Below are positions 24,232 through 34,844 of a DNA stretch of 64,000 bases, piece after piece. Position 1 is the first letter of the stretch, and each line of letters begins with the position of its first letter. A program made the translations under genes and the position numbers. A model generated the notes under the pieces. It made no database searches, was not told where the DNA came from, and saw nothing but the letters and a program-made list of their open reading frames with translations. This stretch comes from an uncultured Collinsella sp. Lineage in GTDB: Bacteria; Actinomycetota; Coriobacteriia; Coriobacteriales; Coriobacteriaceae. Where the stretch lies: contig UREM01000006.1 in the NCBI GenBank assembly GCA_900546775.1, positions 5,510-69,509 of the forward strand, in the 5' to 3' direction.

Positions 24232-25266
24232 TTAGCGCGCGACGCGAGTGCCACCGTCGGCGGCGGATGCCACGGCTGCGATCTCGTCTGCGGTCACCAG
24301 GTTGGAATCGCCCTTGATGGTGAGCTTGAGGATCGAGGCCGCAATCGCGTAGTTGACGGCGTCCTGCGGGTCGAAGTCGTTGATGAGGGCATGGACGAGG
24401 CCGGCGTTAAAAGCGTCGCCGGCGGCAACGCCCTCGAGCACGTGCACATCGTGAGCAGGGGAGAACCAGTGCTCGCCGCTCTCGGCGTCAAAGAGCATGC
24501 CCATCCAGATGGAGCGCTCGACGCAGGAGATGTTGCGGACGACCGAGGCAACCTTCTTGCAACCGTACTCAGCGCAGATCTGACGGGCCATCTCGACGTA
24601 GGTGTCGCGCTCCTCGATGCCGTGGGCAAGGGAGCCGGAGACGCAGGTCATACCGAGACCGGCAGGAGCGTCCTCGTCGTTGGCAATGCAGATGTCAACG
24701 AGCGGCAGGAGTTCCTTCATGGTGGCCTGCGACTTCTCGGGCGACCACATCTTGCCGCGATAGTTCACGTCGCACACGGTGGTGATGCCTTTGGCGCGGC
24801 AGGCGGTGAGGGCATCCTTGCTGGCGGCGGCCATCTCGTCGGAGACGGCGGGCGTCACGCCGGAGAAGTAGAAGACGTCGATGCCCTTGAGGATCTCGCC
24901 CCAGTCAAAGACGTCGCGCTTGGCCATGTTGATGGCAGAGTACTTGCGGTCGTAGACGCAGCCGTTGCCGCGCTGCGAGGCGCCGACCTCAAACACATAG
25001 GAGCCAAGACGGTCGCCCTGGCGCACGACGCGCGAGGTATCGACGTCGTAGACCTTCAGCGAACGCAGGGCGCACTCGCCCAGACGGTTGGCCGGGACAA
25101 CGGAGACGTAAGCTGCCTTGTCACCCTGGTAGGCCAGGGAAAGCGCGGTGTTGGCCTCGGCGCCGCCGTAGCGGACATCAAACTCGGTCGCCTGCTCAAT
25201 GCGCAGATGGTCTTTGGGCGAGAGCCTCATCATGATCTCGCCGAAGGTAAGAACCGTTTTACCCAT
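24232..25266 (-). CDS. kdgK: 2-keto-3-deoxygluconate kinase KdgK
   Basis: PfkB/ribokinase-family kinase (344 aa) phosphorylating KDG to KDPG. N-terminal GEIMMRLSPKDHLRIEQA and VRYGGAEANTAL form the substrate-binding part; GVAAGDAFNAGLVHAL is the C-terminal PfkB signature with catalytic Asp. ATG 25266 is preceded by AAGGAG. The leader carries a strong hairpin sharing its ACCCTACC loop with the YczE-like leader, and two LacI-type operators lie in the promoter region. The divergent LacI gene is the likely regulator. Confidence 0.95.
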   Translation of the reverse strand: MGKTVLTFGEIMMRLSPKDHLRIEQATEFDVRYGGAEANTALSLAYQGDKAAYVSVVPANRLGECALRSLKVYDVDTSRVVRQGDRLGSYVFEVGASQRGNGCVYDRKYSAINMAKRDVFDWGEILKGIDVFYFSGVTPAVSDEMAAASKDALTACRAKGITTVCDVNYRGKMWSPEKSQATMKELLPLVDICIANDEDAPAGLGMTCVSGSLAHGIEERDTYVEMARQICAEYGCKKVASVVRNISCVERSIWMGMLFDAESGEHWFSPAHDVHVLEGVAAGDAFNAGLVHALINDFDPQDAVNYAIAASILKLTIKGDSNLVTADEIAAVASAADGGTRVAR

Positions 25267-25309
25267 GGTCGCGCAGCTCCTTCTTACTCGTGCGTACACC
25301 TTTGATATG

Positions 25310-25367
25310 GCGTTGGCACGGAGGGGCCAAGACGGTAGGGTACATCTTTGCACCTCCGTGCCAACGC
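25310..25367 (-). ncRNA. Leader hairpin of kdgK sharing the ACCCTACC loop
   Basis: A perfect 15-bp stem (GCGTTGGCACGGAGG and complement) encloses, on the minus strand, AAAGATGTACCCTACCGTCTTG. The YczE-like leader hairpin has AAGACGCACCCTACCATCTTG in a completely different stem. The loop is therefore conserved while the stem is not, as expected of a functional RNA or protein-binding element. Confidence 0.62.
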
Positions 25368-25371
25368 TTGC

Positions 25372-25417
25372 CGAAATCGATTTACGAAATCGGTTTCGTT
25401 TCGAGTTGTAGTATACT
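25372..25417. promoter_or_regulatory. Tandem LacI-type operators in the kdgK-lacI divergent promoter
   Basis: CGAAATCGATTTAC (25372-25385) and CGAAATCGGTTTCG (25385-25398) are adjacent CG-centred palindromes. TATACT (25412-25417) is a plausible plus-strand -10 for the LacI gene. The arrangement indicates autoregulation and control of kdgK. Confidence 0.75.
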
Positions 25418-25501
25418 CACCTACAGCGTTTTGCAAGCGAGATTTTTAAAAAAATGCCTAAAATGGCTCAGACTGCTGACAATTGGGAAACGGGGTGCGC
25501 T

Positions 25502-26524
25502 ATGGCGCAGATGAGAATCAAGGACATTGCCGCCGAGGCGGGCGTGAGCCCGGCCACGGTCTCGCGCTATCTCAACAACCGCCCCGGGCAGATGACCGAG
25601 GAAACCCGTGCTCGCATCGCGGCAGTTATCGAGCGCACCGGCTATCGTCCACGTGCCGCCGCGCGCAATCTGCGCAGCTCGCGTACCAACCTCATCGGCG
25701 TGATCTTGGCCGACATTGCTAACCCGTTCTCCAGCGCCATGCTCGAAGGGCTTTCCGCTAGTGCCGCCGCGCGCGGCTGCTCGCTTATGACTGCCATTAG
25801 CGGCAATGATTCCGCCAAGGAAGCAGAGTCGCTCACCAGACTTATCGATGCCGGTGTGGACGGCCTGGTCGTCAACACCTGCGGAGGCAATGACGAGGCG
25901 ATCGCCGCGGCAGCGGGGCGTCTGCCCGTTGTGCTGCTCGACCGCGATGTTGCCGACGGCGGTGTCGATCTGGTGACCTCCAACAACCGTGAGCTGGTCG
26001 CCGGCCTGGTAGACGCCTTGGCTGTCGCGGGCAGCGAGCGCCTGTGCCTGCTCACCGAGGCAAGCGATGACAGCCCCGTGCGTCGCGAGCGTGCCGAGGC
26101 CTTTGCCGACGAGCTTTCGCGACGCGGCCTTGCGGGTGAGGTCGTCACCCTGGCCGATGGTGGCGTCGAGGGTGTCAGTCGCCTGGACGAGACCATCCGC
26201 GGCTATGCGGGTAAAAAGCTCGGCCTCATTGCCGTCAACGGCCTGGTCTTTCTGCGCCTGACCGAGGCGCTGGCCCAGCTGGGGCCCTCGTTGCCGGCGG
26301 GTCTCAAGATTGCAACGTTTGACGACTATCCCTGGAACCACGTCCTCTTTGGCGGTGTGACCACGGCAGCGCAGGACACTCTTACCATTGCCGAGCGCGT
26401 AGTCGAGCGCCTGTCCGAGCGTATCGACGTTGTTACCACTACGGTGGGCGATGCCGCAAAGCTCGCCCCCAAGCGCATCGAGATCCCCGGCCACATCGAA
26501 CACCGCGCTTCGACCTCGTGCTAG
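25502..26524 (+). CDS. LacI-family transcriptional regulator, likely KdgR-type
   Basis: LacI/GalR regulator (340 aa): helix-turn-helix RIKDIAAEAGVSPATVSRYLNN, hinge RAAARNLRSSRTNLIGV, then a periplasmic-binding-like effector domain with ADIANPFSS and TFDDYPWNHVL. ATG 25502 gives the standard LacI N-terminus; ATG 25454 has no ribosome binding site. Divergent from kdgK across tandem GAAATCG operators. The effector is probably KDG or KDPG (inferred). The same operator appears at 22041-22054 and, as GAAATCGATTTC, near 37266. Confidence 0.88.
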   Translation: MAQMRIKDIAAEAGVSPATVSRYLNNRPGQMTEETRARIAAVIERTGYRPRAAARNLRSSRTNLIGVILADIANPFSSAMLEGLSASAAARGCSLMTAISGNDSAKEAESLTRLIDAGVDGLVVNTCGGNDEAIAAAAGRLPVVLLDRDVADGGVDLVTSNNRELVAGLVDALAVAGSERLCLLTEASDDSPVRRERAEAFADELSRRGLAGEVVTLADGGVEGVSRLDETIRGYAGKKLGLIAVNGLVFLRLTEALAQLGPSLPAGLKIATFDDYPWNHVLFGGVTTAAQDTLTIAERVVERLSERIDVVTTTVGDAAKLAPKRIEIPGHIEHRASTSC

Positions 26525-26566
26525 TTTGTGTGATAATATATAGACAATGTCATACAGGAGGTATCC

Positions 26567-27061
26567 ATGGCTGCGTCTGTACTGAGTGTACGAGTGGACT
26601 CGTCAATTAAAGATTCATTTGCCGAGCTATGCGAAGAACTCGGCATGACTTCGTCTGTAGCGGTCAATATGTTTATGAGGCAGATGCTGCGCGAGCGCTC
26701 GCTGCCGTTTGTTCCTTCACTTGGCAAAAACTCTGCGAGCGAAAACGTCGCCGCAGACATTTTGGATACTGCTCAGATTGAGTCAGCCGTCCGTGAGGCG
26801 GCCAGCTCGATTCCCGCCATCAAAACCGTGATTCTTTTTGGCTCGTATGCCCGTGGCGAGGCACGCGCCGATAGTGATATTGACTTGCGTCTCGAAGTCG
26901 ATCGCGATCAGGGCTTTGGCCTTTTCGCGTTGTCGGCGTTTGGTGAGGCGGTGCGCAAAGAAACCGGGAGGCAGGTTGACCTCGTCTCGAGTGATCATCT
27001 TGATGACGATCTTGCCGCGGTAATCGAGCGCGAAGGAGTGATCCTTTATGATCGCGCGTAA
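26567..27061 (+). CDS. RelB/DinJ-like domain fused to an MNT nucleotidyltransferase antitoxin
   Basis: 164-aa fusion. Residues 1 to about 60 resemble RelB/DinJ ribbon-helix-helix antitoxins (VLSVRVDSSIKDSFAELCEELGMT). Residues about 75-164 are a minimal nucleotidyltransferase with GSYARGEARADSDIDL (GSx10DxD), as in MntA. MntA proteins AMPylate and silence the partner HEPN toxin; the added domain would give DNA-binding autoregulation (inferred). AGGAGGT precedes the start. GACAATGTC just upstream (about 26545-26553) is a small palindrome suitable as an operator. The HEPN gene overlaps its end by 14 nt. Confidence 0.85.
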   Translation: MAASVLSVRVDSSIKDSFAELCEELGMTSSVAVNMFMRQMLRERSLPFVPSLGKNSASENVAADILDTAQIESAVREAASSIPAIKTVILFGSYARGEARADSDIDLRLEVDRDQGFGLFALSAFGEAVRKETGRQVDLVSSDHLDDDLAAVIEREGVILYDRA

Positions 27062-27419
27062 GTCAGACTGTCTCCGCGCCCAAGAGGTCTTGGAGGCCAT
27101 CGCTGAAACGAACGAGCGCATCAAGGCTTTTGGTATCACCGAGGACCAGTTTCTGCATGCGAATGACGTGCGGACGAGGGCGTTGGCGGACTCCCTTTTG
27201 ATGTGCGCGCTTAGGGTGACGGAAGAAGCGGGCAAGTTGTCGGAACGCTCGCAGCGGCTTCATCCCGAAATTGAGTGGCGTGGAATTATCGGCATGAGAA
27301 ATTACCTCGCGCATGATTACGGCAATGTCGACCGATCGGTTGTTTGGGATGCGGTGACGATGGAGTTCCCGGCGCTGGAACGAGCGTGTAGGCAAATTGT
27401 TTCCGAATCCGAGCGATAA
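27048..27419 (+). CDS. HepT-like HEPN-domain toxin (DUF86)
   Basis: 123-aa all-helical HEPN protein with the Rx4HxY ribonuclease/target motif RNYLAHDY near residue 85. In HepT-MntA pairs this motif forms the RNase site and its Tyr is AMPylated by the antitoxin. Translationally coupled to the preceding MNT gene (14-nt overlap). Role in phage defence or stress is known for the family and only inferred here. Confidence 0.87.
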   Translation: MIARKSDCLRAQEVLEAIAETNERIKAFGITEDQFLHANDVRTRALADSLLMCALRVTEEAGKLSERSQRLHPEIEWRGIIGMRNYLAHDYGNVDRSVVWDAVTMEFPALERACRQIVSESER

Positions 27420-27552
27420 TCACTTGTCATACCAGCCTGTTCGCACACGTTTTTTGAGCGCTTGATACGCTTTAACCCTGCGGAAACATTTTTCTGCGAT
27501 AGTATCTGCGATATAGACCAGTCGAAACCCGCCCGAAAGAAAGGGGAGCGAC

Positions 27553-28890
27553 ATGAACCAGCAGAACATCGATTACGTACTCCGCTCTGTAGAGCAGCGT
27601 GACATCCGCTTTGTGCGTCTGTGGTTTGTCGACATTCTCGGCCGCCTCAAGAACTTTGCCATTAGCCCCGAGGACCTCGAGGTCGCTTTTGAGGAGGGTA
27701 TTGGCTTTGACGGCTCCGCCATCGAGGGCTTTGCCACGCCCGAGGAAGCCGACATGCTGGCGTTCCCCTATGCTTCGACCTTCCAGATCCTGCCGTGGCG
27801 CCCGAGCCACAACGGCGTAGCCCGCGTGTTCTGCGACGTGTGCACTCCCGATCGCAAGCCGTTTGCCGGCGACCCGCGCGATGCCCTGCGCCGCATGTTC
27901 CGCAAGGCCGAGAAGGCTGGCTATCTGCTTAACGTGGGTGCCGAGCTGGAGTATTACTACTTCCCCGACGAGCACACCCCCGAGCCGCTCGACAACGTGG
28001 GCTACTTCGATCTTTCGGTAAGCGATGCCGCCCGCGACCTGCGTCGCAACACGGTCCTCACGCTCGAGAAGATGTCCGTGCCCGTGGAGTACACCTTCCA
28101 TGCCGCCGGCCGCTCGCAGCACGGTATGAGCCTGCGTCACGCCGAGGCCCTGAGCATGTCCGACGCCATCACCACGGCCAAGCTCATCATTAAGCAGCAG
28201 GCCTACGAGAGCGGGTGCCACGCCTCCTTTATGCCCAAGCCGTTGGCGGGTGAGGACGGCAGCGCTATGTTCCTGTGTCAGTCGCTGTTCGACCATGACG
28301 GCAACAACGTCTTTTGGGGCGAGGACGACGAGAAGTACCACCTCTCCGAAATCGCCAAGCACTACATGGCCGGCATCCTGGCGCACGCGCGCGAGATCAG
28401 CGCCATCACCAACCCCACGGTCAATTCGTACAAGCGCATCACCACGGGCGGCGACTCCGTGCCGCAGTACGCCACGTGGGGCCTGCGCAACCGCGCGAGT
28501 ATGGTCCGCATTCCGGTCTACAAGCCCGGCAAGCAGCTGTCCACGCGCATCGAGCTGCGTAGCCCCGACCCCATGGCCAACCCGTATCTGGTCAACGCCG
28601 TCACGCTGGCGGCTGGTCTGGACGGCATCGAGCGCAAGCTGGAGCTCCCGCCCGAGGCCACGGCCGAGACGCTCAAGCTTACCGACCGTCAGATGGTCGA
28701 CGCCGGCTACACGCCGCTGCCGCGCTCGCTCAAAGAGGCGCTCGACGTGTTTGAGGACTCGCAGTTTATGAAGGATGCCCTCGGCGAGCACATTCACAGC
28801 TTCTTCCTCAAAAAGAAGCGCGACGAGTGGCATAAGTTTGAGTCTACGATCACCGAGTGGGAGATCAAGCACTACCTGGCGAACTCCTAA
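27553..28890 (+). CDS. Glutamine synthetase family protein (GlnA-like, type I) with altered metal ligands
   Basis: Full-length GS fold (445 aa) with good beta-grasp and catalytic-domain blocks: GFDGSAIEGF, GAELEYYYF, NPTVNSYKRI, IELRSPDPMANPYL. Compared with canonical GS, the HHEVA-GQxE segment reads TFHAAGRSQHG, so the Glu equivalents of 212 and 220 (Salmonella numbering) are replaced, and GSGMHxH reads GSAMFLC, so His269 is replaced by Phe. Both metal sites would be impaired. It may act on another substrate or as a sensor rather than make glutamine. The next gene is an atypical response regulator, 50 nt downstream. Confidence 0.85.
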   Translation: MNQQNIDYVLRSVEQRDIRFVRLWFVDILGRLKNFAISPEDLEVAFEEGIGFDGSAIEGFATPEEADMLAFPYASTFQILPWRPSHNGVARVFCDVCTPDRKPFAGDPRDALRRMFRKAEKAGYLLNVGAELEYYYFPDEHTPEPLDNVGYFDLSVSDAARDLRRNTVLTLEKMSVPVEYTFHAAGRSQHGMSLRHAEALSMSDAITTAKLIIKQQAYESGCHASFMPKPLAGEDGSAMFLCQSLFDHDGNNVFWGEDDEKYHLSEIAKHYMAGILAHAREISAITNPTVNSYKRITTGGDSVPQYATWGLRNRASMVRIPVYKPGKQLSTRIELRSPDPMANPYLVNAVTLAAGLDGIERKLELPPEATAETLKLTDRQMVDAGYTPLPRSLKEALDVFEDSQFMKDALGEHIHSFFLKKKRDEWHKFESTITEWEIKHYLANS

Positions 28891-28940
28891 TCGCGCTGGC
28901 TTGTTCCAGTACGATTGAGCTCATTTCTTTGGAGGCCGAT

Positions 28941-29603
28941 ATGTCCGAAAAGAGTGCCCTGTTCATGGCGCGCACGACGCGCTTCCACGAGTTTGCCCGC
29001 AGCTTGACGACTACCCTGGGTGTCGAAGTGAGCCTGGCAACCCCTGATTCGCCAACTGCGGCGCACGACTTTGACCTGCTGATCCTCGATTCCGACGGCA
29101 TCCGCAGCGACCGCATCGATCAGATTGCCAAGTGGCTTGACGATCGCGGCGGTGTCCCCATGTTGGTGATCGTCGACGATGAGGCGCTCGGTACCCTGCG
29201 CCTGCCGAATCACGCGCATGCCGACTTTGTGTGCCCCACGGCGACGCCCAACGAGCTTAAGGCTCGCGCGCAGCGCCTGATGGGCGAGGAGGAGACCGTC
29301 ACCGCCGACGATGTGCTCAACATCGATAACCTCGAGATTAATCTGGCTACCTACCAGGTGACACTCGATAACGAGCCCATCGACCTGACGCTGATGGAGT
29401 ACTCGCTGCTGAGCTTTTTGGCGACGCATCCCAATCGCGCCTACAGCCGCGAGGTGCTGCTGCACCGCGTGTGGGGCTTTGAGTACTGCGGCGGCACGCG
29501 CACCGTCGACGTGCACATCCGACGCATCCGCTCCAAGGTGGGCCCGCAGATCGCGGCACACATCACCACCGTCCGCGGCGTGGGCTATCTGTTTAAGGAC
29601 TAG
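28941..29603 (+). CDS. Atypical OmpR-family response regulator (GlnR-like)
   Basis: 220-aa regulator. The C-terminal winged helix is clear (EPIDLTLMEYSLLSFLATHP; YSREVLLHRVWGFEY; TVDVHIRRIRSKVG; TVRGVGYLF). The N-terminal receiver keeps a phosphoacceptor-like Asp (LLILDSDG, near residue 49), but the acidic pair on strand 1 and the conserved Lys near strand 5 (here FVCPTATP) are missing, so phosphorylation is doubtful. Orphan OmpR regulators of this kind include actinobacterial GlnR; location after the GS-like gene supports a nitrogen-related role, by inference. GGAGG precedes ATG 28941. No histidine kinase is adjacent. Confidence 0.82.
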   Translation: MSEKSALFMARTTRFHEFARSLTTTLGVEVSLATPDSPTAAHDFDLLILDSDGIRSDRIDQIAKWLDDRGGVPMLVIVDDEALGTLRLPNHAHADFVCPTATPNELKARAQRLMGEEETVTADDVLNIDNLEINLATYQVTLDNEPIDLTLMEYSLLSFLATHPNRAYSREVLLHRVWGFEYCGGTRTVDVHIRRIRSKVGPQIAAHITTVRGVGYLFKD

Positions 29604-29623
29604 GGATAACCAGAAGACGATAC

Positions 29624-29653
29624 AGGGCACCGGAGTTTTTCGGTGCCCTTTTC
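29624..29653 (+). terminator. Terminator after the response regulator gene
   Basis: AGGGCACCG/CGGTGCCCT with an 8-nt T-rich loop and a T-rich tail. Confidence 0.85.
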
Positions 29654-29756
29654 TCGCTTGTGGCAAGAATCATACCTTTTACCGACTGAAAGTGCGTCAG
29701 TAAAAACAATATCAAGCGTATAGCACTATCTGGCGAATAACATTTAGTTACTTGCC

Positions 29757-30070
29757 ATGGATTTGTATAAATGGGATTACGTTGTTGATGCGAGCAAAAC
29801 GATTTCGGGAATGATAACGCCAACGCAGGCGAAAGTTATCAAAGAGGCGAAAACCTACGCATGCGCGTTTCGGCAATGTTTTCTCCGGGGGGCTCCGGTC
29901 AAATGGCAGCGGGCACGCAATGGCAGTTGTGGGCTATGTGGCAATGTATAACACATACTCAAATGCCAAGAAGTACCTGCTTGTGGTTTGGAATGGATAG
30001 ACAAACCGGCTGCAGTTTCTTCCATATGGCGTATCAATTTACACGGCTCACGACGGAACATATTGCAAGG
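29757..30070 (+). pseudogene. Decayed C39-like cysteine peptidase fragment
   Basis: Reading across two frame changes gives one coherent sequence: frame A from 29757 (MDLYKWDYVVDASKT...), frame B from about 29863 (RFGNVFSGG...GHAMAVVGYVAM...YLLVVWN), and back to frame A at about 29994 (WIDKPAAVSSIWRINL). GHAMAVVGY followed by a VVWN motif is typical of the His-containing half of C39-like peptidases. The Cys-containing N-terminal half is absent, so it is an inactive remnant. Base composition is lower in GC than its neighbours. Confidence 0.6.
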
Positions 30071-30083
30071 GGTGATTGTGCTC

Positions 30084-30440
30084 GTGAACGGCGACAAGTT
30101 CATTCGAAGGGCAATACCCCTATTGGTTCTTTTCCTTGCCTTGGTCGCTGCAGTGAGTTTGTCCCTGCTAGGGGCGACTAATGGGGGAGAAAACGACACG
30201 GTTGTTGCGATCGAAGTTCGCACTCTATCGGATGTTCATAACGGGCAATTTGAGGCGTTGATGCCAAGTGGTTGCCATAAAAAGATCGATATGCGCCGCA
30301 AGTCAAGTTCCGGATATGTTGCAGGGTTGAAGGCAGGTGAAAAATGGATTCTAGTTTTTGTGGAAGATAAGGAACTTGACGGGACTGTTCTATATCCCCA
30401 TTCAGCCGAGAAAGCCAAATCAAGCAGACCAGGGGAATGA
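30084..30440 (+). CDS. Small membrane-anchored protein of unknown function
   Basis: 118 aa if started at GTG 30084, which has AAGGGG at suitable distance; GTG 30078 is an alternative. A short basic N-terminus (NGDKFIRRAIP) precedes a hydrophobic segment (LLVLFLALVAAVSLSLLGA), a signal anchor, leaving an extracytoplasmic domain of about 85 residues with no family I recognise. It lies in an AT-richer patch next to the decayed peptidase and three nt before another small gene. Confidence 0.55.
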   Translation: MNGDKFIRRAIPLLVLFLALVAAVSLSLLGATNGGENDTVVAIEVRTLSDVHNGQFEALMPSGCHKKIDMRRKSSSGYVAGLKAGEKWILVFVEDKELDGTVLYPHSAEKAKSSRPGE

Positions 30441-30443
30441 AGA

Positions 30444-30677
30444 ATGATTGATGGAAAACAGTTCTTAGGCCTGATGGCAGGAGCTCCCATTTTGATGCGA
30501 GCTGGGATGGCGGAAGCCTTGGAGCTGCCGGACGCTCGGAAGCGATTGGCGCTCGTGGTTGGCGCGGTGGTCAGAGATGAAAATGGCAATGAAAAAATGC
30601 GAACAAGAAGCAGAGAGACTATTTTCACGCCAGAGAGCGAAGCCGTGGGTTTTGCTATCGACTGTTATATCGAATAG
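30444..30677 (+). CDS. Small protein of unknown function
   Basis: 77-aa protein, no recognised domain; it resembles a loose two-helix plus beta-hairpin. Start ATG 30444 follows AGGGGAATGAAG and is three nt past the preceding stop, so the two are probably co-translated. A terminator-like hairpin at 30797 lies downstream. Confidence 0.5.
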   Translation: MIDGKQFLGLMAGAPILMRAGMAEALELPDARKRLALVVGAVVRDENGNEKMRTRSRETIFTPESEAVGFAIDCYIE

Positions 30678-30796
30678 ACATGACGGCATAAAACGAATTG
30701 GCCTATAAGCATGTCATTACTTAAGCAAAGCTGAAATCTTGGCATCTAGTGCTCGGGACTGCCCAGCTTGGGGTACAACTCAACGTGAACAATGAT

Positions 30797-30831
30797 GGCC
30801 CGCCACATGTTTGGCGGGCCTTTGGTTATTT
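30797..30831 (+). terminator. Terminator/attenuator hairpin before htrA
   Basis: GGCCCGCCA/TGGCGGGCC followed by TTTGGTTATTT, ending about 20 nt before the htrA start codon. It closes the small-protein transcript or attenuates htrA. Confidence 0.75.
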
Positions 30832-30849
30832 GACGAAAGGATCGCAGCT

Positions 30850-32307
30850 ATGAGCGAGAACGATTCCCAGCGCCCCCAGGATCCGGGCAACGCCGGCGAG
30901 ACTCAGCAGCAGCCGCGCGTGCAGGTGGAGTCGACGCCTGCCGATGGCAACAACATTCCCTACGTGCAGGCCTACGACACGCAGACCGGTAAGCCGCTGG
31001 GTGGCCAGCAGGTCGTGAACAAGCACACGGTGGTCAAGACCAAGACCAAAAAGCTGCCGATCTTTATTACGGCGCTCGCCGGCTGCGCGTGCGGCGCCCT
31101 GCTGGTCATTGCGCTCATTATGAGCGGCACGCTCGATATCGGCGGTGGCAAGAATGCCGTGACGGCGGGTGCTTCGGGTTCTTCGACGCAAAAGATTACG
31201 ATTGATTCCGAGGACACCACGCTGGCCGAGGCCGTTTCTGCCAAGGCATTGCCCTCCGTGGTTTCCATTACCGCCACTTCGAGCGGCAGCCAGAATGGCT
31301 CGCTTTCGCAGTCTGCCGACGAGTCGGATGGTTCGGGCAGCGTCGGTTCGGGCGTTGTGCTCGATACCGAGGGCCATATCCTCACCAACAACCACGTGGT
31401 CGATGGTTACGACCAGTACGTGGTGACCATGGACGACGGCACCACCTATGAGGCCGAGTTCGTGGGCAACGATGCCTCGAGCGACCTGGCCGTCATCAAG
31501 CTCAAGGATGCCGACGCCTCCAAGCTCACGCCGATCGAGATCGGCGACTCTTCCAAGCTCAACGTGGGCGAGTGGGTCATGGCGATCGGCTCGCCGTTCG
31601 GCAACGAGCAGTCTGTCTCCACGGGTATCGTGTCGGCGCTGTATCGCTCCACGGCCATGAGCTCTACCAACGGCAACACCATCTATGCCAACATGATCCA
31701 GACCGATGCCGCCATCAACCCGGGTAACTCCGGTGGTGCGCTCGTCAACGACAATGGCGAGCTGGTGGGTATCAACTCGCTCATCGAGAGCTACTCGGGC
31801 TCCAGCTCGGGCGTGGGCTTTGCCATTCCGGTTAACTACGCCAAGAACATTGCCGACCAGATCATCGATGGCAAGATGCCGGTGCATCCGTACCTGGGCG
31901 CTACGCTTTCGAGCGTCAACGCGCTCAACGCCCGCACCAACAAGCTGAGCACCGATAGCGGCGCGTACGTGGCGAGCGTCGTCGAGGACGGTCCCGCCGC
32001 CAAGGCTGGCATCCAAGAGGGCGATGTCATTACCAAGCTGGGCGACGACGAGATTACGAGCGCCGATGGCCTGATCATTGCGCTGCGCAGCCACGAGGTG
32101 GGCGAGAAGGTCGAGATCACGCTCATGCGCGGCAAGGAAGAGAAGAAGGTCACGGTTGAACTGGGCTCCGACGAGGAGCTGCAGAACCAGCAGCAGGACG
32201 ACAGTTCGACCGACACCGGCAACGGCGGTATTACCGACGAGCAGCTGCGCCAGTACCTGGAGGAGCTGCTGGGCCAGCAGGGCCAGGGCCAGGGTCAGGG
32301 CTACTAA
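30850..32307 (+). CDS. HtrA/DegP-like membrane-anchored serine protease
   Basis: 485-aa protease. A disordered cytoplasmic N-terminus (about 75 residues) precedes one membrane helix (KLPIFITALAGCACGALL), then a trypsin-like domain with His in TNNHVVDG (about 181), Asp in SSDLAVIKL (about 211) and Ser in NPGNSGGALV (about 294), then a PDZ domain (GPAAKAGIQEGDVITKLGDDEI). The C-terminus is Gln/Gly-rich. Predicted extracytoplasmic protein quality control. ATG 30850 follows GAAAGGATC. A strong terminator follows. Confidence 0.94.
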   Translation: MSENDSQRPQDPGNAGETQQQPRVQVESTPADGNNIPYVQAYDTQTGKPLGGQQVVNKHTVVKTKTKKLPIFITALAGCACGALLVIALIMSGTLDIGGGKNAVTAGASGSSTQKITIDSEDTTLAEAVSAKALPSVVSITATSSGSQNGSLSQSADESDGSGSVGSGVVLDTEGHILTNNHVVDGYDQYVVTMDDGTTYEAEFVGNDASSDLAVIKLKDADASKLTPIEIGDSSKLNVGEWVMAIGSPFGNEQSVSTGIVSALYRSTAMSSTNGNTIYANMIQTDAAINPGNSGGALVNDNGELVGINSLIESYSGSSSGVGFAIPVNYAKNIADQIIDGKMPVHPYLGATLSSVNALNARTNKLSTDSGAYVASVVEDGPAAKAGIQEGDVITKLGDDEITSADGLIIALRSHEVGEKVEITLMRGKEEKKVTVELGSDEELQNQQQDDSSTDTGNGGITDEQLRQYLEELLGQQGQGQGQGY

Positions 32308-32333
32308 CGAGCCACTCCACACATAGCGAAGCC

Positions 32334-32374
32334 AGAGGGGGCTGTTCCGCCAACGCGGGACAGCCCCCTCTTTT
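32334..32374 (+). terminator. Terminator after htrA
   Basis: AGAGGGGGCTGT pairs with ACAGCCCCCTCT, followed by T4. Confidence 0.87.
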
Positions 32375-32523
32375 CCTATTGATCCGTTGGGACAGAGGAA
32401 AACGAATCATTTGGAAATGGCAAGGGCATGGTTTGATCGCGCGATCCATCCCGGTTCGGCGGCTGCCGATTCGGTGCGGTTTGAGACCGCTATTCGGCGC
32501 CATGGTGACCGGTGGTACTCTAG

Positions 32524-34785
<2,262 letters not shown>

Positions 34786-34804
34786 GGCATCGATAGCCAA
34801 ATTG

Positions 34805-34844
34805 AAGAACCGCCCGGAAGCACGATGCCTTCCGAGCGGTTCTT
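34805..34844. terminator. Terminator between convergent ligA and merR-type genes
   Basis: AAGAACCGC/GCGGTTCTT arms with an inner GGAAG/CTTCC pair; usable on both strands. Confidence 0.72.
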
